NCBI GenBank assembly: GCA_963691715.1
Contig: OY829281.1
Span: forward strand, 1,054,001 to 1,118,000
Length of the DNA: 64,000 bases
Direction of reading: 5' to 3'
Source: HXMU1420-13 sp963691715
GTDB taxonomy: Bacteria > Bacteroidota > Rhodothermia > Balneolales > Balneolaceae
The notes beneath the pieces are model-generated. The model was not told where the DNA came from, did no database searches, and worked only from the letters and a program-made list of their open reading frames with translations. Positions 35,385 to 43,761 of this stretch are shown in pieces. Made by a program: the position numbers and the translations under genes. Numbering within the stretch: the first letter of the stretch is position 1; each line of letters begins with the position of its first letter.

Positions 35385-35422
35385 AAATTTGCAATATTTT
35401 GATGGTTAGTAGATTACATTTT

Positions 35423-35460
35423 TAGTCTGATTCTTGGGTAACAGACTAGGTTTATTTTAG
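35423..35460 (+). terminator. Weak candidate terminator after purC
   Basis: TAGTCTG and CAGACTA arms (35423-35429 and 35442-35448), then GGTTTATTTT. The stem is short and GC-poor. Confidence 0.35.
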
Positions 35461-35518
35461 AGATAAACTTTAAACACCCTTTTTAATCATAGAAAAAGCA
35501 CTAGCATACTATAATTTA

Positions 35519-36232
35519 TCACATTGGCGATGTTTCACCGCCTTGTGGCATAAGAATGATTTCTTCTGCCACACTTCTAGGGCTTAGATGCGATAGTCCA
35601 AGTATCAGTTTCCCGACATCCTCAGGATCAATTAGTACTTGTGGATCGATTTCGACTCCCTCCCATGATGTGCTAAATGTTTGTCCCAGGTTTATGGCAG
35701 AAACGGCAATATTAGTATCCAATAATTCCTGCCGTAAAGATCTCGTATATCCTAACAATGCATGCTTACTCATAGTATATGCTCCACTATGTGCATATCC
35801 TTTCAATGATGCCTGTGAGCATATGTTCACAATCAGTGCCCGTTCCTGTTTTCTAAAGGTAGGTAGTACATTGTTAGTAGTTAGAAATGCACTTTTTGTA
35901 TTAATATGAAATTGATTTTCAAACTCCTGCAATGATGTATCATTCAGTGGTTTAAATAAGAATGATCCTGCATTGTTGATCAGAATTCCAGGATTAAGAG
36001 ACTCGAAGTCTATCGCTTGCAATGCATCCGATGTAGACAAATCAGCAACTAACAGCTCAACACCTCTAGCTCCTTCTTTAATACACTCATTTTTTGCGAT
36101 TTTAAGATCCTCATAATTTCTTGCAATTAATACAATCCTCCTTGAAGTCTCACGAGCGAATACTCTGGCTATCGATAGCCCGATGCCTTTGCTTCCTCCT
36201 GTGATAATCACTGATGCATTTTCAAAAGCCAT
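35519..36232 (-). CDS. SDR-family oxidoreductase
   Basis: A classical short-chain dehydrogenase/reductase of 237 residues. The cofactor loop is VIITGGSKGIGLSIARVFAR, NNAGS is the structural motif, and the catalytic set is Ser (NICSQAS), Tyr and Lys (YTMSKHALLGY). Arg residues after the second strand (LIARNYEDL) favour NADPH. The substrate is unknown. The start overlaps the queE stop by one base, so it is the third gene of queD-queE-SDR. Because SDR substrates vary so much, a queuosine role is not implied. Confidence 0.85.
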   Translation of the reverse strand: MAFENASVIITGGSKGIGLSIARVFARETSRRIVLIARNYEDLKIAKNECIKEGARGVELLVADLSTSDALQAIDFESLNPGILINNAGSFLFKPLNDTSLQEFENQFHINTKSAFLTTNNVLPTFRKQERALIVNICSQASLKGYAHSGAYTMSKHALLGYTRSLRQELLDTNIAVSAINLGQTFSTSWEGVEIDPQVLIDPEDVGKLILGLSHLSPRSVAEEIILMPQGGETSPM

Positions 36233-36900
36233 TATGGAACGTTTAAAAATTTATGAGTCTGTAGACTAATCCCCCATTTTGGATATTCTTTTACATAAGA
36301 AACGATAAGGGGTATAGATTTGGGGCTATCCCATTCAGGTTGTAATAATAGCTTTACAGAATCAGAGCATTTGGCTGCATTTACTTCTGCCCATTTTAAA
36401 TCTTTAGTAGTTAAAACAACAACTTTTAACTCATCGATATGGGGAAAAATATCGTCTAATGGTTTTTTGAATCTTTTGGGAGATAATGTAATCCAATCAA
36501 AAATACCGCTTATTGGTGAAGATCCACTGGTTTCTATATGAATTTGGACACCTATATTTTTTAGACTAATGGTTAAAGCAGATAAATCGTGTAATAATGG
36601 CTCACCTCCGGTAATCACTACAATATTGGCACCTGAATGATTTACAGCATCAATTAAATCCCTCACTTTCATCTTTTGATGAACCTCTTCTTCCCAACTT
36701 TCTTTAACATCACACCACCAGCAACCAACATCACATCCTGCGGTACGAATAAAATATGCAGCTTTTCCGGTATGTATCCCTTCGCCTTGTATGGTATGAA
36801 AGTGTTCCATGATTGGATATTCTTGATCTAGAACATCTTTTTCTGTCGCTTCTAAATATGAAAGGTTATCCGTTCTATACATCTTTATCGGTATACTCAA
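36232..36900 (-). CDS. queE: 7-carboxy-7-deazaguanine synthase
   Basis: Radical SAM enzyme that converts 6-carboxytetrahydropterin to 7-carboxy-7-deazaguanine, the ring-forming step of queuosine (and other 7-deazapurine) synthesis. The 222 residues have the short QueE form. MEHFHTIQGEGIHTGKAAYF leads to the cluster motif CDVGCWWCD, a CX3CX2C arrangement with Trp residues typical of QueE. GGEPLL is the SAM-binding GGE motif. It overlaps queD by 26 bases, with its product being the next step in the same pathway. An internal ATG at 36882 is a possible alternative start. Confidence 0.92.
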   Translation of the reverse strand: MSIPIKMYRTDNLSYLEATEKDVLDQEYPIMEHFHTIQGEGIHTGKAAYFIRTAGCDVGCWWCDVKESWEEEVHQKMKVRDLIDAVNHSGANIVVITGGEPLLHDLSALTISLKNIGVQIHIETSGSSPISGIFDWITLSPKRFKKPLDDIFPHIDELKVVVLTTKDLKWAEVNAAKCSDSVKLLLQPEWDSPKSIPLIVSYVKEYPKWGISLQTHKFLNVP

Positions 36901-37264
36901 CCCAGCTATGTTCAGTTTCCCAAACTGTGACAGTTAATTCAATGCCGTCAGGAATTCTTCTTTTCGTTTCTTGATGAATATATTCAGCAATACGTTCTGC
37001 CGTAGTGTTTACATTTATTAAATCATTAAGAATACCGTGGTCGAGCCCGCCTTTCATGGCATCTTTTGCTGCCCATTTTAATTCCTTGAAATCGCATACC
37101 ATGTCATCAGTGTCTAGGTACGCAGAAGGATTTAGTTTATGAGATTTGGCAGTCATTTTTACTCGGTAAGTATGCCCATGCATACGACCACATTTACCAT
37201 TGTAACCATCTATAAAATGTGCAGAATCGAATTTAAATTCGGTATGTAAAATCCAGGTTGGCAT
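36875..37264 (-). CDS. queD: 6-carboxy-5,6,7,8-tetrahydropterin synthase
   Basis: Converts dihydroneopterin triphosphate to 6-carboxytetrahydropterin. The 129-residue protein has the QueD/PTPS fold with the zinc His residues in FDSAHFIDGY and MHGHTYRVKM. The catalytic Cys lies in GKCGRMHGH. The ELTVTVWETEHSW segment near the end carries the conserved Glu. It overlaps queE, the next enzyme. The first gene of the pathway (GTP cyclohydrolase) and QueC are not in this window. Confidence 0.92.
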   Translation of the reverse strand: MPTWILHTEFKFDSAHFIDGYNGKCGRMHGHTYRVKMTAKSHKLNPSAYLDTDDMVCDFKELKWAAKDAMKGGLDHGILNDLINVNTTAERIAEYIHQETKRRIPDGIELTVTVWETEHSWVEYTDKDV

Positions 37265-37342
37265 GAAATTATAATTATGTGGTTAATGAGGTGCCCACAA
37301 TTTGATACATTTGAACTTTAAAATACGGATTTTCAACTAACT

Positions 37343-37957
37343 TTAACTAGAACGTTTGATGGTGCATCCAACACTTTCTGTTGCAGTGTTTTGAGTATTT
37401 GAGCCTGTCAACATGGATTCTATTGCAGAGTAAATGTGAGAATTATAATCCGTGGTTTGTTCTTCAATTTGTTGGATTGTACCTGTATACACTAGCTCAA
37501 GATTTGAATTAAAAAGGAATAATTCTGGTATTCTAGAAGCACCAAATGCATCCGCTATGATATGATTTTCATCTAGCAGGTACGGGAAATCAAATTCTGC
37601 TTTATCGGCAAATTTAATCATCTCATCCATACCATCACCACGATTTCTATATCTCTCGTTTGGATTTATTGCTACAAGACCTATCTCATTTTTATCGGCA
37701 TAGTCCGAAAGAGAGAGTAGCTGATCTTGCCAACGATGAACCCATGGACAAGTATTGCTTATAAAGATCACTACTAAACCGTTTTCTTTTTCTAGATCGC
37801 TGAGTGATAAATTTCTCCCAGTAACATCCTCCATAGTGTGTTCTTTCGTATCAAGGGAGCTTCCGATTGGAAATATATCTTGAGCAAAACTATACTGACC
37901 AATACACAGACTCAGTACTACTGATACAAGTGCAATAATTAAACGTATTCTTATCAT
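37343..37957 (-). CDS. Thioredoxin-fold (redoxin) exported protein
   Basis: A 204-residue protein with signal MIRIRLIIALVSVVLSLCIG...FAQ, so it is probably periplasmic. The redoxin fold reads VVIFISNTCPWVHRWQDQL, INPNERYRNRGDGMDEM, LLDENHIIADAFGASRIPEL. The active site CPWV has only the first Cys of a CXXC pair, which points to an AhpC-like or peroxiredoxin-type role and not a dithiol oxidoreductase. Proteins of this kind are common in Bacteroidota with unknown substrates. It stands alone, followed downstream by queD on the same strand after a 78-nt gap. Confidence 0.8.
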   Translation of the reverse strand: MIRIRLIIALVSVVLSLCIGQYSFAQDIFPIGSSLDTKEHTMEDVTGRNLSLSDLEKENGLVVIFISNTCPWVHRWQDQLLSLSDYADKNEIGLVAINPNERYRNRGDGMDEMIKFADKAEFDFPYLLDENHIIADAFGASRIPELFLFNSNLELVYTGTIQQIEEQTTDYNSHIYSAIESMLTGSNTQNTATESVGCTIKRSS

Positions 37958-38436
37958 CCCTAAAAATACACGAAAAGAAGATTAATGTTTAATCCCTTTA
38001 CAGTGATTTTTGCGATTTTTGATACAACCTTATCATACTAGTATATCTATTAAGGGTCTAGGGAAGCAATCTTTACAACAGGAACTTTGGCGTTGGTTTA
38101 TGACTATCCCATGATCAACGAATCACTCCCTACAGATTCTGGATATCCCATGGTGATGCCCTGCAACTTCCAGAATGACGACGGGGAGGTTGGCAATGTA
38201 ACGAAGTAACAATTACTACTCTTCACTAAGTTAAACATCTAGATTTCTCTCCCGATGAATCGGGATCGAAATGACAAAATCTCAGTTCCATAACAGGACT
38301 TCCTACTGCAGGCAAGTTTATTATGATTCACATGCTTGTGCTAGATTGGAGGCAGGAGTCTCCCACATCAGCCACAGAGCTGAGCTCCGTAACTAGGTTA
38401 ACTAGATTACATGCTTGGACTTGGTGGGGTACTAGA
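37958..38436. repeat. Second repeat cluster: R1, R3, R5 and R4-like elements
   Basis: An R1 palindrome has arms at about 38134-38174, in the same form as at 6945 (TATCCCATGG loop). An R3 hairpin CTCCCGATGAATCGGGA is at about 38247-38264. R5 copy e is at 38301-38352. The right end of R4 (GAGCTCCGTAACTAGG) is near 38382-38397. No gene was found. Confidence 0.75.
38301..38352 (+). repeat. R5 repeat, copy e
   Basis: CTACTGCAGGCAAGTTTATT, then ATGATTCACATGCTTGTGC, then TAGATTGG. It lies downstream of the lipoprotein gene at 38437-39072, read on that gene's strand, with an R4-like end between. Confidence 0.7.
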
Positions 38437-39072
38437 TTAGTTAGAGCTATCACACTTTAATTTTGGTGGGTCATAATATCCAAAAGCTTTATTGGTAGTT
38501 ACTTTTTTATATTCAGCAATGTTATTTTTACAAATGTAATAATGAGTATTTTTCAAGCTGTGATCCAAAGTCAATACTCTTTTATCTACATAATCATCCG
38601 GTAACAAGCCTAATTCTCTTTTTATATCTACAGAGTCTAAAACGCCAAAACCATCCACAGCAACCAAAATTTCTTTTCTTAAAGGCGTAACATTGTCTTT
38701 CCAAAGAAATAATTTGTCTTCTTTTACTTCAAATTTATTTGGAAAATAACTGTTTGGAATTTCCCCTAAACTGTCTTCGGTACTTAAAGTTATATTTTCA
38801 TCAATCTCAGGTGAAACATTAAACACATATAAGTTTTTAATTTTTTCATTTTCATAAACCCAAAAAATATCAAAAGATTTACCATCCCTTTCTTTCATAT
38901 AACTCCAGGGGGTCTTATACGTATTTACAAAGTCTATAATAGCGTTCATTCGTGCTTGTTCAACGGTTCCTTCTCCTTCAAATAATTGGCTTTTATAACT
39001 TGTGCAACTATTTAGAGCGGCACTCAACAGAAGTACTAATAGTATTTTATTCAAATGGTTTCGCATAGCCAT
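38437..39072 (-). CDS. Unrecognised lipoprotein in a repeat-flanked unit
   Basis: A 211-residue protein with lipoprotein signal ILLVLLLSAALNSC (Cys22). A pair of small domains follows: a helical N-terminal part (EQARMNAIIDFVNTYKTPW) and an Asp- and Lys-rich beta part. No family is recognised. R5 copies lie on both sides (copy e downstream, copy f upstream), with R4-like and R1/R3 palindromes beyond. This is the same arrangement as in the 8.2-13.4 kb array, so the gene looks like a single displaced unit of that kind. Base composition is AT-rich. Confidence 0.7.
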   Translation of the reverse strand: MAMRNHLNKILLVLLLSAALNSCTSYKSQLFEGEGTVEQARMNAIIDFVNTYKTPWSYMKERDGKSFDIFWVYENEKIKNLYVFNVSPEIDENITLSTEDSLGEIPNSYFPNKFEVKEDKLFLWKDNVTPLRKEILVAVDGFGVLDSVDIKRELGLLPDDYVDKRVLTLDHSLKNTHYYICKNNIAEYKKVTTNKAFGYYDPPKLKCDSSN

Positions 39073-39503
39073 CTATAATTATATAAAATGGTAGGTTTCG
39101 ATACAATGCCTTTAGCTTAAGGTCATCGTTAGAAAGAGTATGGTGTTGGCAATGCGGTTTCCTAAACAAAAAAGGCATCCCAAATCTTCGACAACAGCTA
39201 GCCCAATGGAATAGGCAGCTTTTTATCGTTTACATGCTTGTGCTAAATTAAGGGAATACAAACACAAAACTCCACTAATTACATGGAAATGAAAACATCC
39301 AAATATGCAAAGCGAATTTTGTCAAAAATTCCAAATTTTCGAATCTCTAATAATGTCAAACTGCGCAGTAAATTTTTATCAAACTAACCACACATCACAA
39401 AATGTTAAACAAAAATGTATTTAATTTTCATTAAATATTCTTTGGCATATTTGTTGAATTCATAAAACCATCTAATTACTAAACTTATCAAATAGGAAAA
39501 TTT
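39073..39503. other. Intergenic region with R5 copy f
   Basis: Apart from R5 copy f at 39201-39254 the region is AT-rich and has no recognised gene. The last 100 bp probably hold the promoter of the gene at 39504, but no consensus element was clear. Confidence 0.5.
39201..39254 (+). repeat. R5 repeat, copy f
   Basis: GCCCAATGGAATAGGCAGC, then TTTTTATCGTTTACATGC, then TTGTGCTAAATTAAGGG. This copy is upstream of the 38437-39072 gene. If units end with R5, it marks the end of a lost neighbouring unit. Confidence 0.7.
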
Positions 39504-40424
39504 ATGTTTAATGTATACAGCATGGTTTCAATCCAAGAAAGGGAGAAACTATATGAATTAGCACGCACTTATAATTTTGAGGAATTTGATACCATACTTG
39601 AATTTGGAGTATTTTTTGGTGGAAGTTCTGAAGCATTAGCATTAGGACTAGCGGAAAATCCTACCTTTTATGGGCAAAAAATTCTATCCCTAGATTCTTT
39701 TAATTGCCCAACAAATGGAGCTTTCTATCCTATTCTAATGCAACGAGCTGCAATGATTTATGCCGTAAATCAATTAAAATTTTCTAGTACTCATGTAGAT
39801 TGGCTCCAATTTGTTAAGAATAATCTGAATTTCTATCCACAAATTCAATTAATACAAATGGATGCGAGAGATTATAAACACAATGATGGCCCAATTGCAC
39901 TACTTCATTTAGATCTACCAAAATTTTTTGACGAGATGTATACCATCTTTAAAAATGTAATGAGTCACATAAAGAACGATGCATTCATACTTTTTCAAGA
40001 TTTTTTTTATCACTGGTCAGCGGAAACTATAGGTTTTGTTTATTACTTAATAAAAAAAGGAGCTGTAAGAATTGAGTATACTTCGGGTGGAACTTTAGCG
40101 ACAAAAAGAATAAATCTAGAAATGAGTGACATCGATGAATTTAAAAATTTACTCTCAGATTACAATTCAATTATAAACCTATTAATCGAATGTGTAGAAT
40201 TTATGTCTCCCAATGTGACTGTCATACAAAAAGAATTCTTATATATGGCAGTGTTTCAATATGCATATTTTCATAAAGACTATAAGTCTTTACAACTAGC
40301 ATTAAAATGGATAAACCATCCAAACCAGAATAAAAATGTACTTAATATTTATAATGAATTACAAAATTTCGACTTTAATTTAAAAAAACTTTACCAGAAT
40401 GAATTAGATGATTATGCAGTATAA
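39504..40424 (+). CDS. Methyltransferase-fold protein of unknown function
   Basis: A 306-residue cytoplasmic protein. The first 180 residues have the layout of a class I SAM-dependent methyltransferase: a glycine-rich loop after strand one (ILEFGVFFGGSSEALALGLA), an acidic end of strand two (ILSLDSFN), QMDARDYKHNDGPIALLHLD for strands three and four, and a late LFQDFF motif. The loop differs from the usual E/DxGxGxG and the family is not recognised, so activity is unproven. The C-terminal third is helical. It may be a small-molecule or sugar O-methyltransferase (TylF/MycE-like); this is inference. Confidence 0.6.
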   Translation: MFNVYSMVSIQEREKLYELARTYNFEEFDTILEFGVFFGGSSEALALGLAENPTFYGQKILSLDSFNCPTNGAFYPILMQRAAMIYAVNQLKFSSTHVDWLQFVKNNLNFYPQIQLIQMDARDYKHNDGPIALLHLDLPKFFDEMYTIFKNVMSHIKNDAFILFQDFFYHWSAETIGFVYYLIKKGAVRIEYTSGGTLATKRINLEMSDIDEFKNLLSDYNSIINLLIECVEFMSPNVTVIQKEFLYMAVFQYAYFHKDYKSLQLALKWINHPNQNKNVLNIYNELQNFDFNLKKLYQNELDDYAV

Positions 40425-40630
40425 GTTCACTAAACTATTAGTTTATATGCTGATGGATGTATATTTTCAATTATAGGAATGAACTAAGTGAATTTTTTAC
40501 CTATAGATACAATTTTAAGGTTAGTTTCTGATCAGAAATAAACAGTTTGTAGGTAATAAATGCTTGCTAAGCTAAGGCTGTATCTTTCATTCACCCGATA
40601 AATCAGATTCTGAGTGATTTATATGCAAAC

Positions 40631-41428
40631 TTAGCTTTCATCTAATATTTTTTTTAGTTGAGTTCGGGCTTGTTCATCCAATTCCAAACTTATTAATTTC
40701 AGAGTCTCTTTACTCAATAACATATAAGCCGATTTCAACTCTGGGTTACATTCCATTAAAGTTAAGTGTTTCTTAATAGTCTCATAATCACCTCGGGCTA
40801 TAGGGCCCGTCAATGCGTTCGATGCAGATTGATTCTCCAAATTTTTTAGAGCAGACTGCATAAGAGGAAGTAACGTTCTTTTTAATTGATTGTGATCAAT
40901 ATTGGATTCTCTAAATAACTCTTGAGCCATTCCCATAAGCGTTATGAGAAAGTTGGAGGTAATGACAGCTGCAAGATGTAGCTTTTCTTTTGTCGACTCA
41001 TCCACAATCATAAATTCGGCCTTAAGATCTGTAACTATAGGCACAATATCATTGATAAAACTTCTATCTCCGCAAATATCAAATGTGATTCCTTTAAAAG
41101 AAGTAGAGGTATCAGAAACAGCCATACAAGGATGCATACACCCCACTTTGGTCTTGTTGGAATCAATATCAGAAAATACATCAAGCCCAACAGCACCAGA
41201 GGTATGTGCCAATGTTTTCGACCTAAGGTCTACCTCTGAGTGGTTAAGGTTATCTACAACACCTTGTATTTTATTATCTGGAACCGCAATTAATATGATG
41301 TCGTTTAATGAGTTAATCTCATCCTTTCGAGTAATAATTTCAATAGTATCATATCCCACATCCGTGAGACATGTATAAAGAAGTTTCCCAATTCTTCCAT
41401 AACCAATAATGCTAATCGATTCCCTCAT
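40631..41428 (-). CDS. Rossmann-like and DUF2520 domain protein
   Basis: NAD(P)-binding protein similar to the pyrroline-5-carboxylate reductase/F420-oxidoreductase fold. The N-terminus ISIIGYGRIGKLLYTCL is the dinucleotide loop, and LAHTSGAVGLDVFSD and GCMHPC mark the DUF2520-type region. The C-terminal half is helical with HLAAVITSNFLITLMGMAQE. The start is placed at 41428, directly after the stop of the PPTase gene; an ATG at 41446 would add six residues and overlap that gene. By family it may be a reductase or dimerising regulator. The substrate is unknown. Confidence 0.8.
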   Translation of the reverse strand: MRESISIIGYGRIGKLLYTCLTDVGYDTIEIITRKDEINSLNDIILIAVPDNKIQGVVDNLNHSEVDLRSKTLAHTSGAVGLDVFSDIDSNKTKVGCMHPCMAVSDTSTSFKGITFDICGDRSFINDIVPIVTDLKAEFMIVDESTKEKLHLAAVITSNFLITLMGMAQELFRESNIDHNQLKRTLLPLMQSALKNLENQSASNALTGPIARGDYETIKKHLTLMECNPELKSAYMLLSKETLKLISLELDEQARTQLKKILDES

Positions 41429-41429
41429 C

Positions 41430-42050
41430 TTATCCACGCCATGCAATTGCTATTTGATGATTTAACCATATAAATGGAACTACATAAATTATGTTATGTT
41501 CATATTTTACAATGTAACAACCATTTTCTTTAATTAGAGGATAATTCTTTAAACTAGATCGGATACCTATTCCTAAGCACTTAACAACTGCTTCTTTCAT
41601 CGTCCATATTGCAAGATTATTTTGCTCATCAATAATACTTTTTTCCTTGTCGTGAAGAATGCGATCAAAAATTTTTGGATTAATTGTTCTGTCTACTCGC
41701 TCACAATCTATTCCGAAATCAAAATTTAGACTTAATCCAGAAAGAACCCAATCTTCGCTATGGCTAAATGAAGTGTATATCATCGTATTCCCATTCATTG
41801 CATATGGTTTTCCTAAATCCGTCTTTAAAAGCTCTATGGAACTTGCAGGTAAATTTAAATAATCGACCAAATTTCCGAATAATTTTCTACCGGAATAATG
41901 CTCATTTTTGCGTTTTTCGCTGATGAGTTGATCAAAAAAATGTGTATCAAGAAAAGGGAGTTTGTTGGTCTTATACTTCTGAATGGTATCCCAACCTATA
42001 GTTATTTCTTTTGGTAAAGAGGGATTTTCAAGCGTTGGAATCAGATTCAC
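41430..42050 (-). CDS. 4'-phosphopantetheinyl transferase family protein
   Basis: Transfers phosphopantetheine from CoA to a Ser of carrier proteins. The 206-residue Sfp/AcpT-type fold is clear from FGIDCERVDRTINP (magnesium-binding GIDxE), AIWTMKEAVVKCLGIG (WxxKEA), and YTSFSHSEDWV. The partner carrier protein is not in the window. A LuxE/AcpS housekeeping role or a secondary-metabolite role cannot be told apart. The next gene starts at its stop codon, so the pair is coupled. Confidence 0.88.
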   Translation of the reverse strand: MNLIPTLENPSLPKEITIGWDTIQKYKTNKLPFLDTHFFDQLISEKRKNEHYSGRKLFGNLVDYLNLPASSIELLKTDLGKPYAMNGNTMIYTSFSHSEDWVLSGLSLNFDFGIDCERVDRTINPKIFDRILHDKEKSIIDEQNNLAIWTMKEAVVKCLGIGIRSSLKNYPLIKENGCYIVKYEHNIIYVVPFIWLNHQIAIAWRG

Positions 42051-42149
42051 AGTTTAATTTTTAGAGTTTTGAAATGCCACAATTTTGTCCACAATTCGGT
42101 ATTTTCATCAACTTATAAAAGAAGTATACACAGTAACACAAAAAAATAT

Positions 42150-43679
42150 ATGTCCCAAGAAGATATTTCACTTTCCGAACAAGAAGAAATACGAAGAGAG
42201 AAACTTACTCAACTTAATGAATTAGGTGTTAATCCGTATCCGTATTCATTTGAAGTTACCCACTACAGTAAAAATATTAAAGCAGATGAAACACTTGTTA
42301 GAGATCAAGAACTTAATACAGATTCTGAATCTGTTTCCATTGCTGGTAGAGTAATGACTCGCAGAATCATGGGGAAGGCTGCATTCTTTAATTTGCAAGA
42401 CTCTGAAGGTACCATTCAGGTTTATATTCGTCGTGATGATGTGGGTATTGAAGCTTACAATACTGTATTTAAGAAAATGGTTGATATTGGAGATATAGTT
42501 GGAATCAAAGGGTTCGTTTTCAAAACAAGAACTGGAGAAACTACCGTACATGCCGAAGAATTTGAATTTCTAACTAAAACTTTGCGCCCTATCCCCATCC
42601 CAAAAGAAGTAGAGAATGAAGAGGGTGAAAAAGTAATTTACGATGCTTTTGCTGATAAGGAATTACGCTATCGCCAACGATATGTGGATTTAATCGTAAA
42701 TCCTGAAGTTCGTGATACCTTTAGAATGAGAACACAAGTTGTTCAAACGATGCGGGAATTCATGAATAAAGAAGGCTATTTAGAGGTGGAGACGCCAATT
42801 CTTCAACCTATTTATGGAGGTGCAGCGGCTCGCCCATTTGTAACGCATCATAACACGCTAGATATGGATTTATATTTGCGGATTGCTAATGAATTGTATC
42901 TAAAACGATTAATCGTTGGTGGGTTCGATGGGGTGTATGAATTTTCTAAAGATTTCCGAAATGAAGGATTAAGTCGTTTCCATAATCCTGAATTTACACA
43001 AGTTGAGTTATATGTGGCCTATAAAGATTATCATTGGATGATGGACTTTACCGAAAAGATGATTGAACAACTAGCATTAACACTTCATGGTTCTACAAAA
43101 GTGCACGTTGGTGATCATGAGATTGATTTTAAATCACCGTGGCCACGAGTACCGATGTTCGATGCCATAGAGAAAGAAACGGGGCATAATCTTTACGGAA
43201 AATCACTTGAAGAACTTAGACCGATTGCCAAAGAGCTCCATATACAAATGGATGAGTCATTTGGTGTCGCAAAAATTATTGATGAGATATTTGGGGAATA
43301 TGTGGAGCCAAAACTTATACAACCCACTTTTATCACTGATTATCCCGTAGAAATGAGCCCTTTAACAAAAAAACATCGCGACAAAGAGGGCTTAGTTGAA
43401 CGTTTTGAGTGTATCTGTAATGGAAAAGAAATTGCGAATGCTTACTCTGAGTTAAATGATCCAATTGATCAGCGTAAAAGACTTGAAGAACAGGCTGCTC
43501 TTCGGGATGGAGGCGATTTAGAAGCGATGGCTATTGATGAAGATTTTATCCGAGCTCTAGAATATGGTATGCCCCCTACTGCTGGAATAGGTATTGGTAT
43601 TGATAGACTTTCAATGATTATGACTAATTCTGATTCAATTCGTGATGTTCTTTTCTTTCCACAAATGAAACCAGAGTAA
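42150..43679 (+). CDS. lysS: Lysyl-tRNA synthetase (class II)
   Basis: Charges tRNA-Lys with lysine. The start is placed at ATG 42150 (MSQEDISLSEQEEIRREKLT) because the upstream 27 codons in the same frame look like leader DNA; this gives 509 residues, close to family length. An N-terminal OB-fold anticodon domain (SVSIAGRVMTRRIMGKAAFF) precedes the class II core. Motif 2 is in FRNEGLSRFHNPEFTQVELY and motif 3 is GIGIGIDRLSMIM. It is followed by the LolC/E-type permease on the same strand after 82 nt. Confidence 0.96.
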   Translation: MSQEDISLSEQEEIRREKLTQLNELGVNPYPYSFEVTHYSKNIKADETLVRDQELNTDSESVSIAGRVMTRRIMGKAAFFNLQDSEGTIQVYIRRDDVGIEAYNTVFKKMVDIGDIVGIKGFVFKTRTGETTVHAEEFEFLTKTLRPIPIPKEVENEEGEKVIYDAFADKELRYRQRYVDLIVNPEVRDTFRMRTQVVQTMREFMNKEGYLEVETPILQPIYGGAAARPFVTHHNTLDMDLYLRIANELYLKRLIVGGFDGVYEFSKDFRNEGLSRFHNPEFTQVELYVAYKDYHWMMDFTEKMIEQLALTLHGSTKVHVGDHEIDFKSPWPRVPMFDAIEKETGHNLYGKSLEELRPIAKELHIQMDESFGVAKIIDEIFGEYVEPKLIQPTFITDYPVEMSPLTKKHRDKEGLVERFECICNGKEIANAYSELNDPIDQRKRLEEQAALRDGGDLEAMAIDEDFIRALEYGMPPTAGIGIGIDRLSMIMTNSDSIRDVLFFPQMKPE

Positions 43680-43761
43680 ATCTATTATTAAAAATTCAAA
43701 CCTGTACAAAAGCACAGTGTGTAAACGTGGGCTATTTTATGTGCTATTATAATATTGCGAA

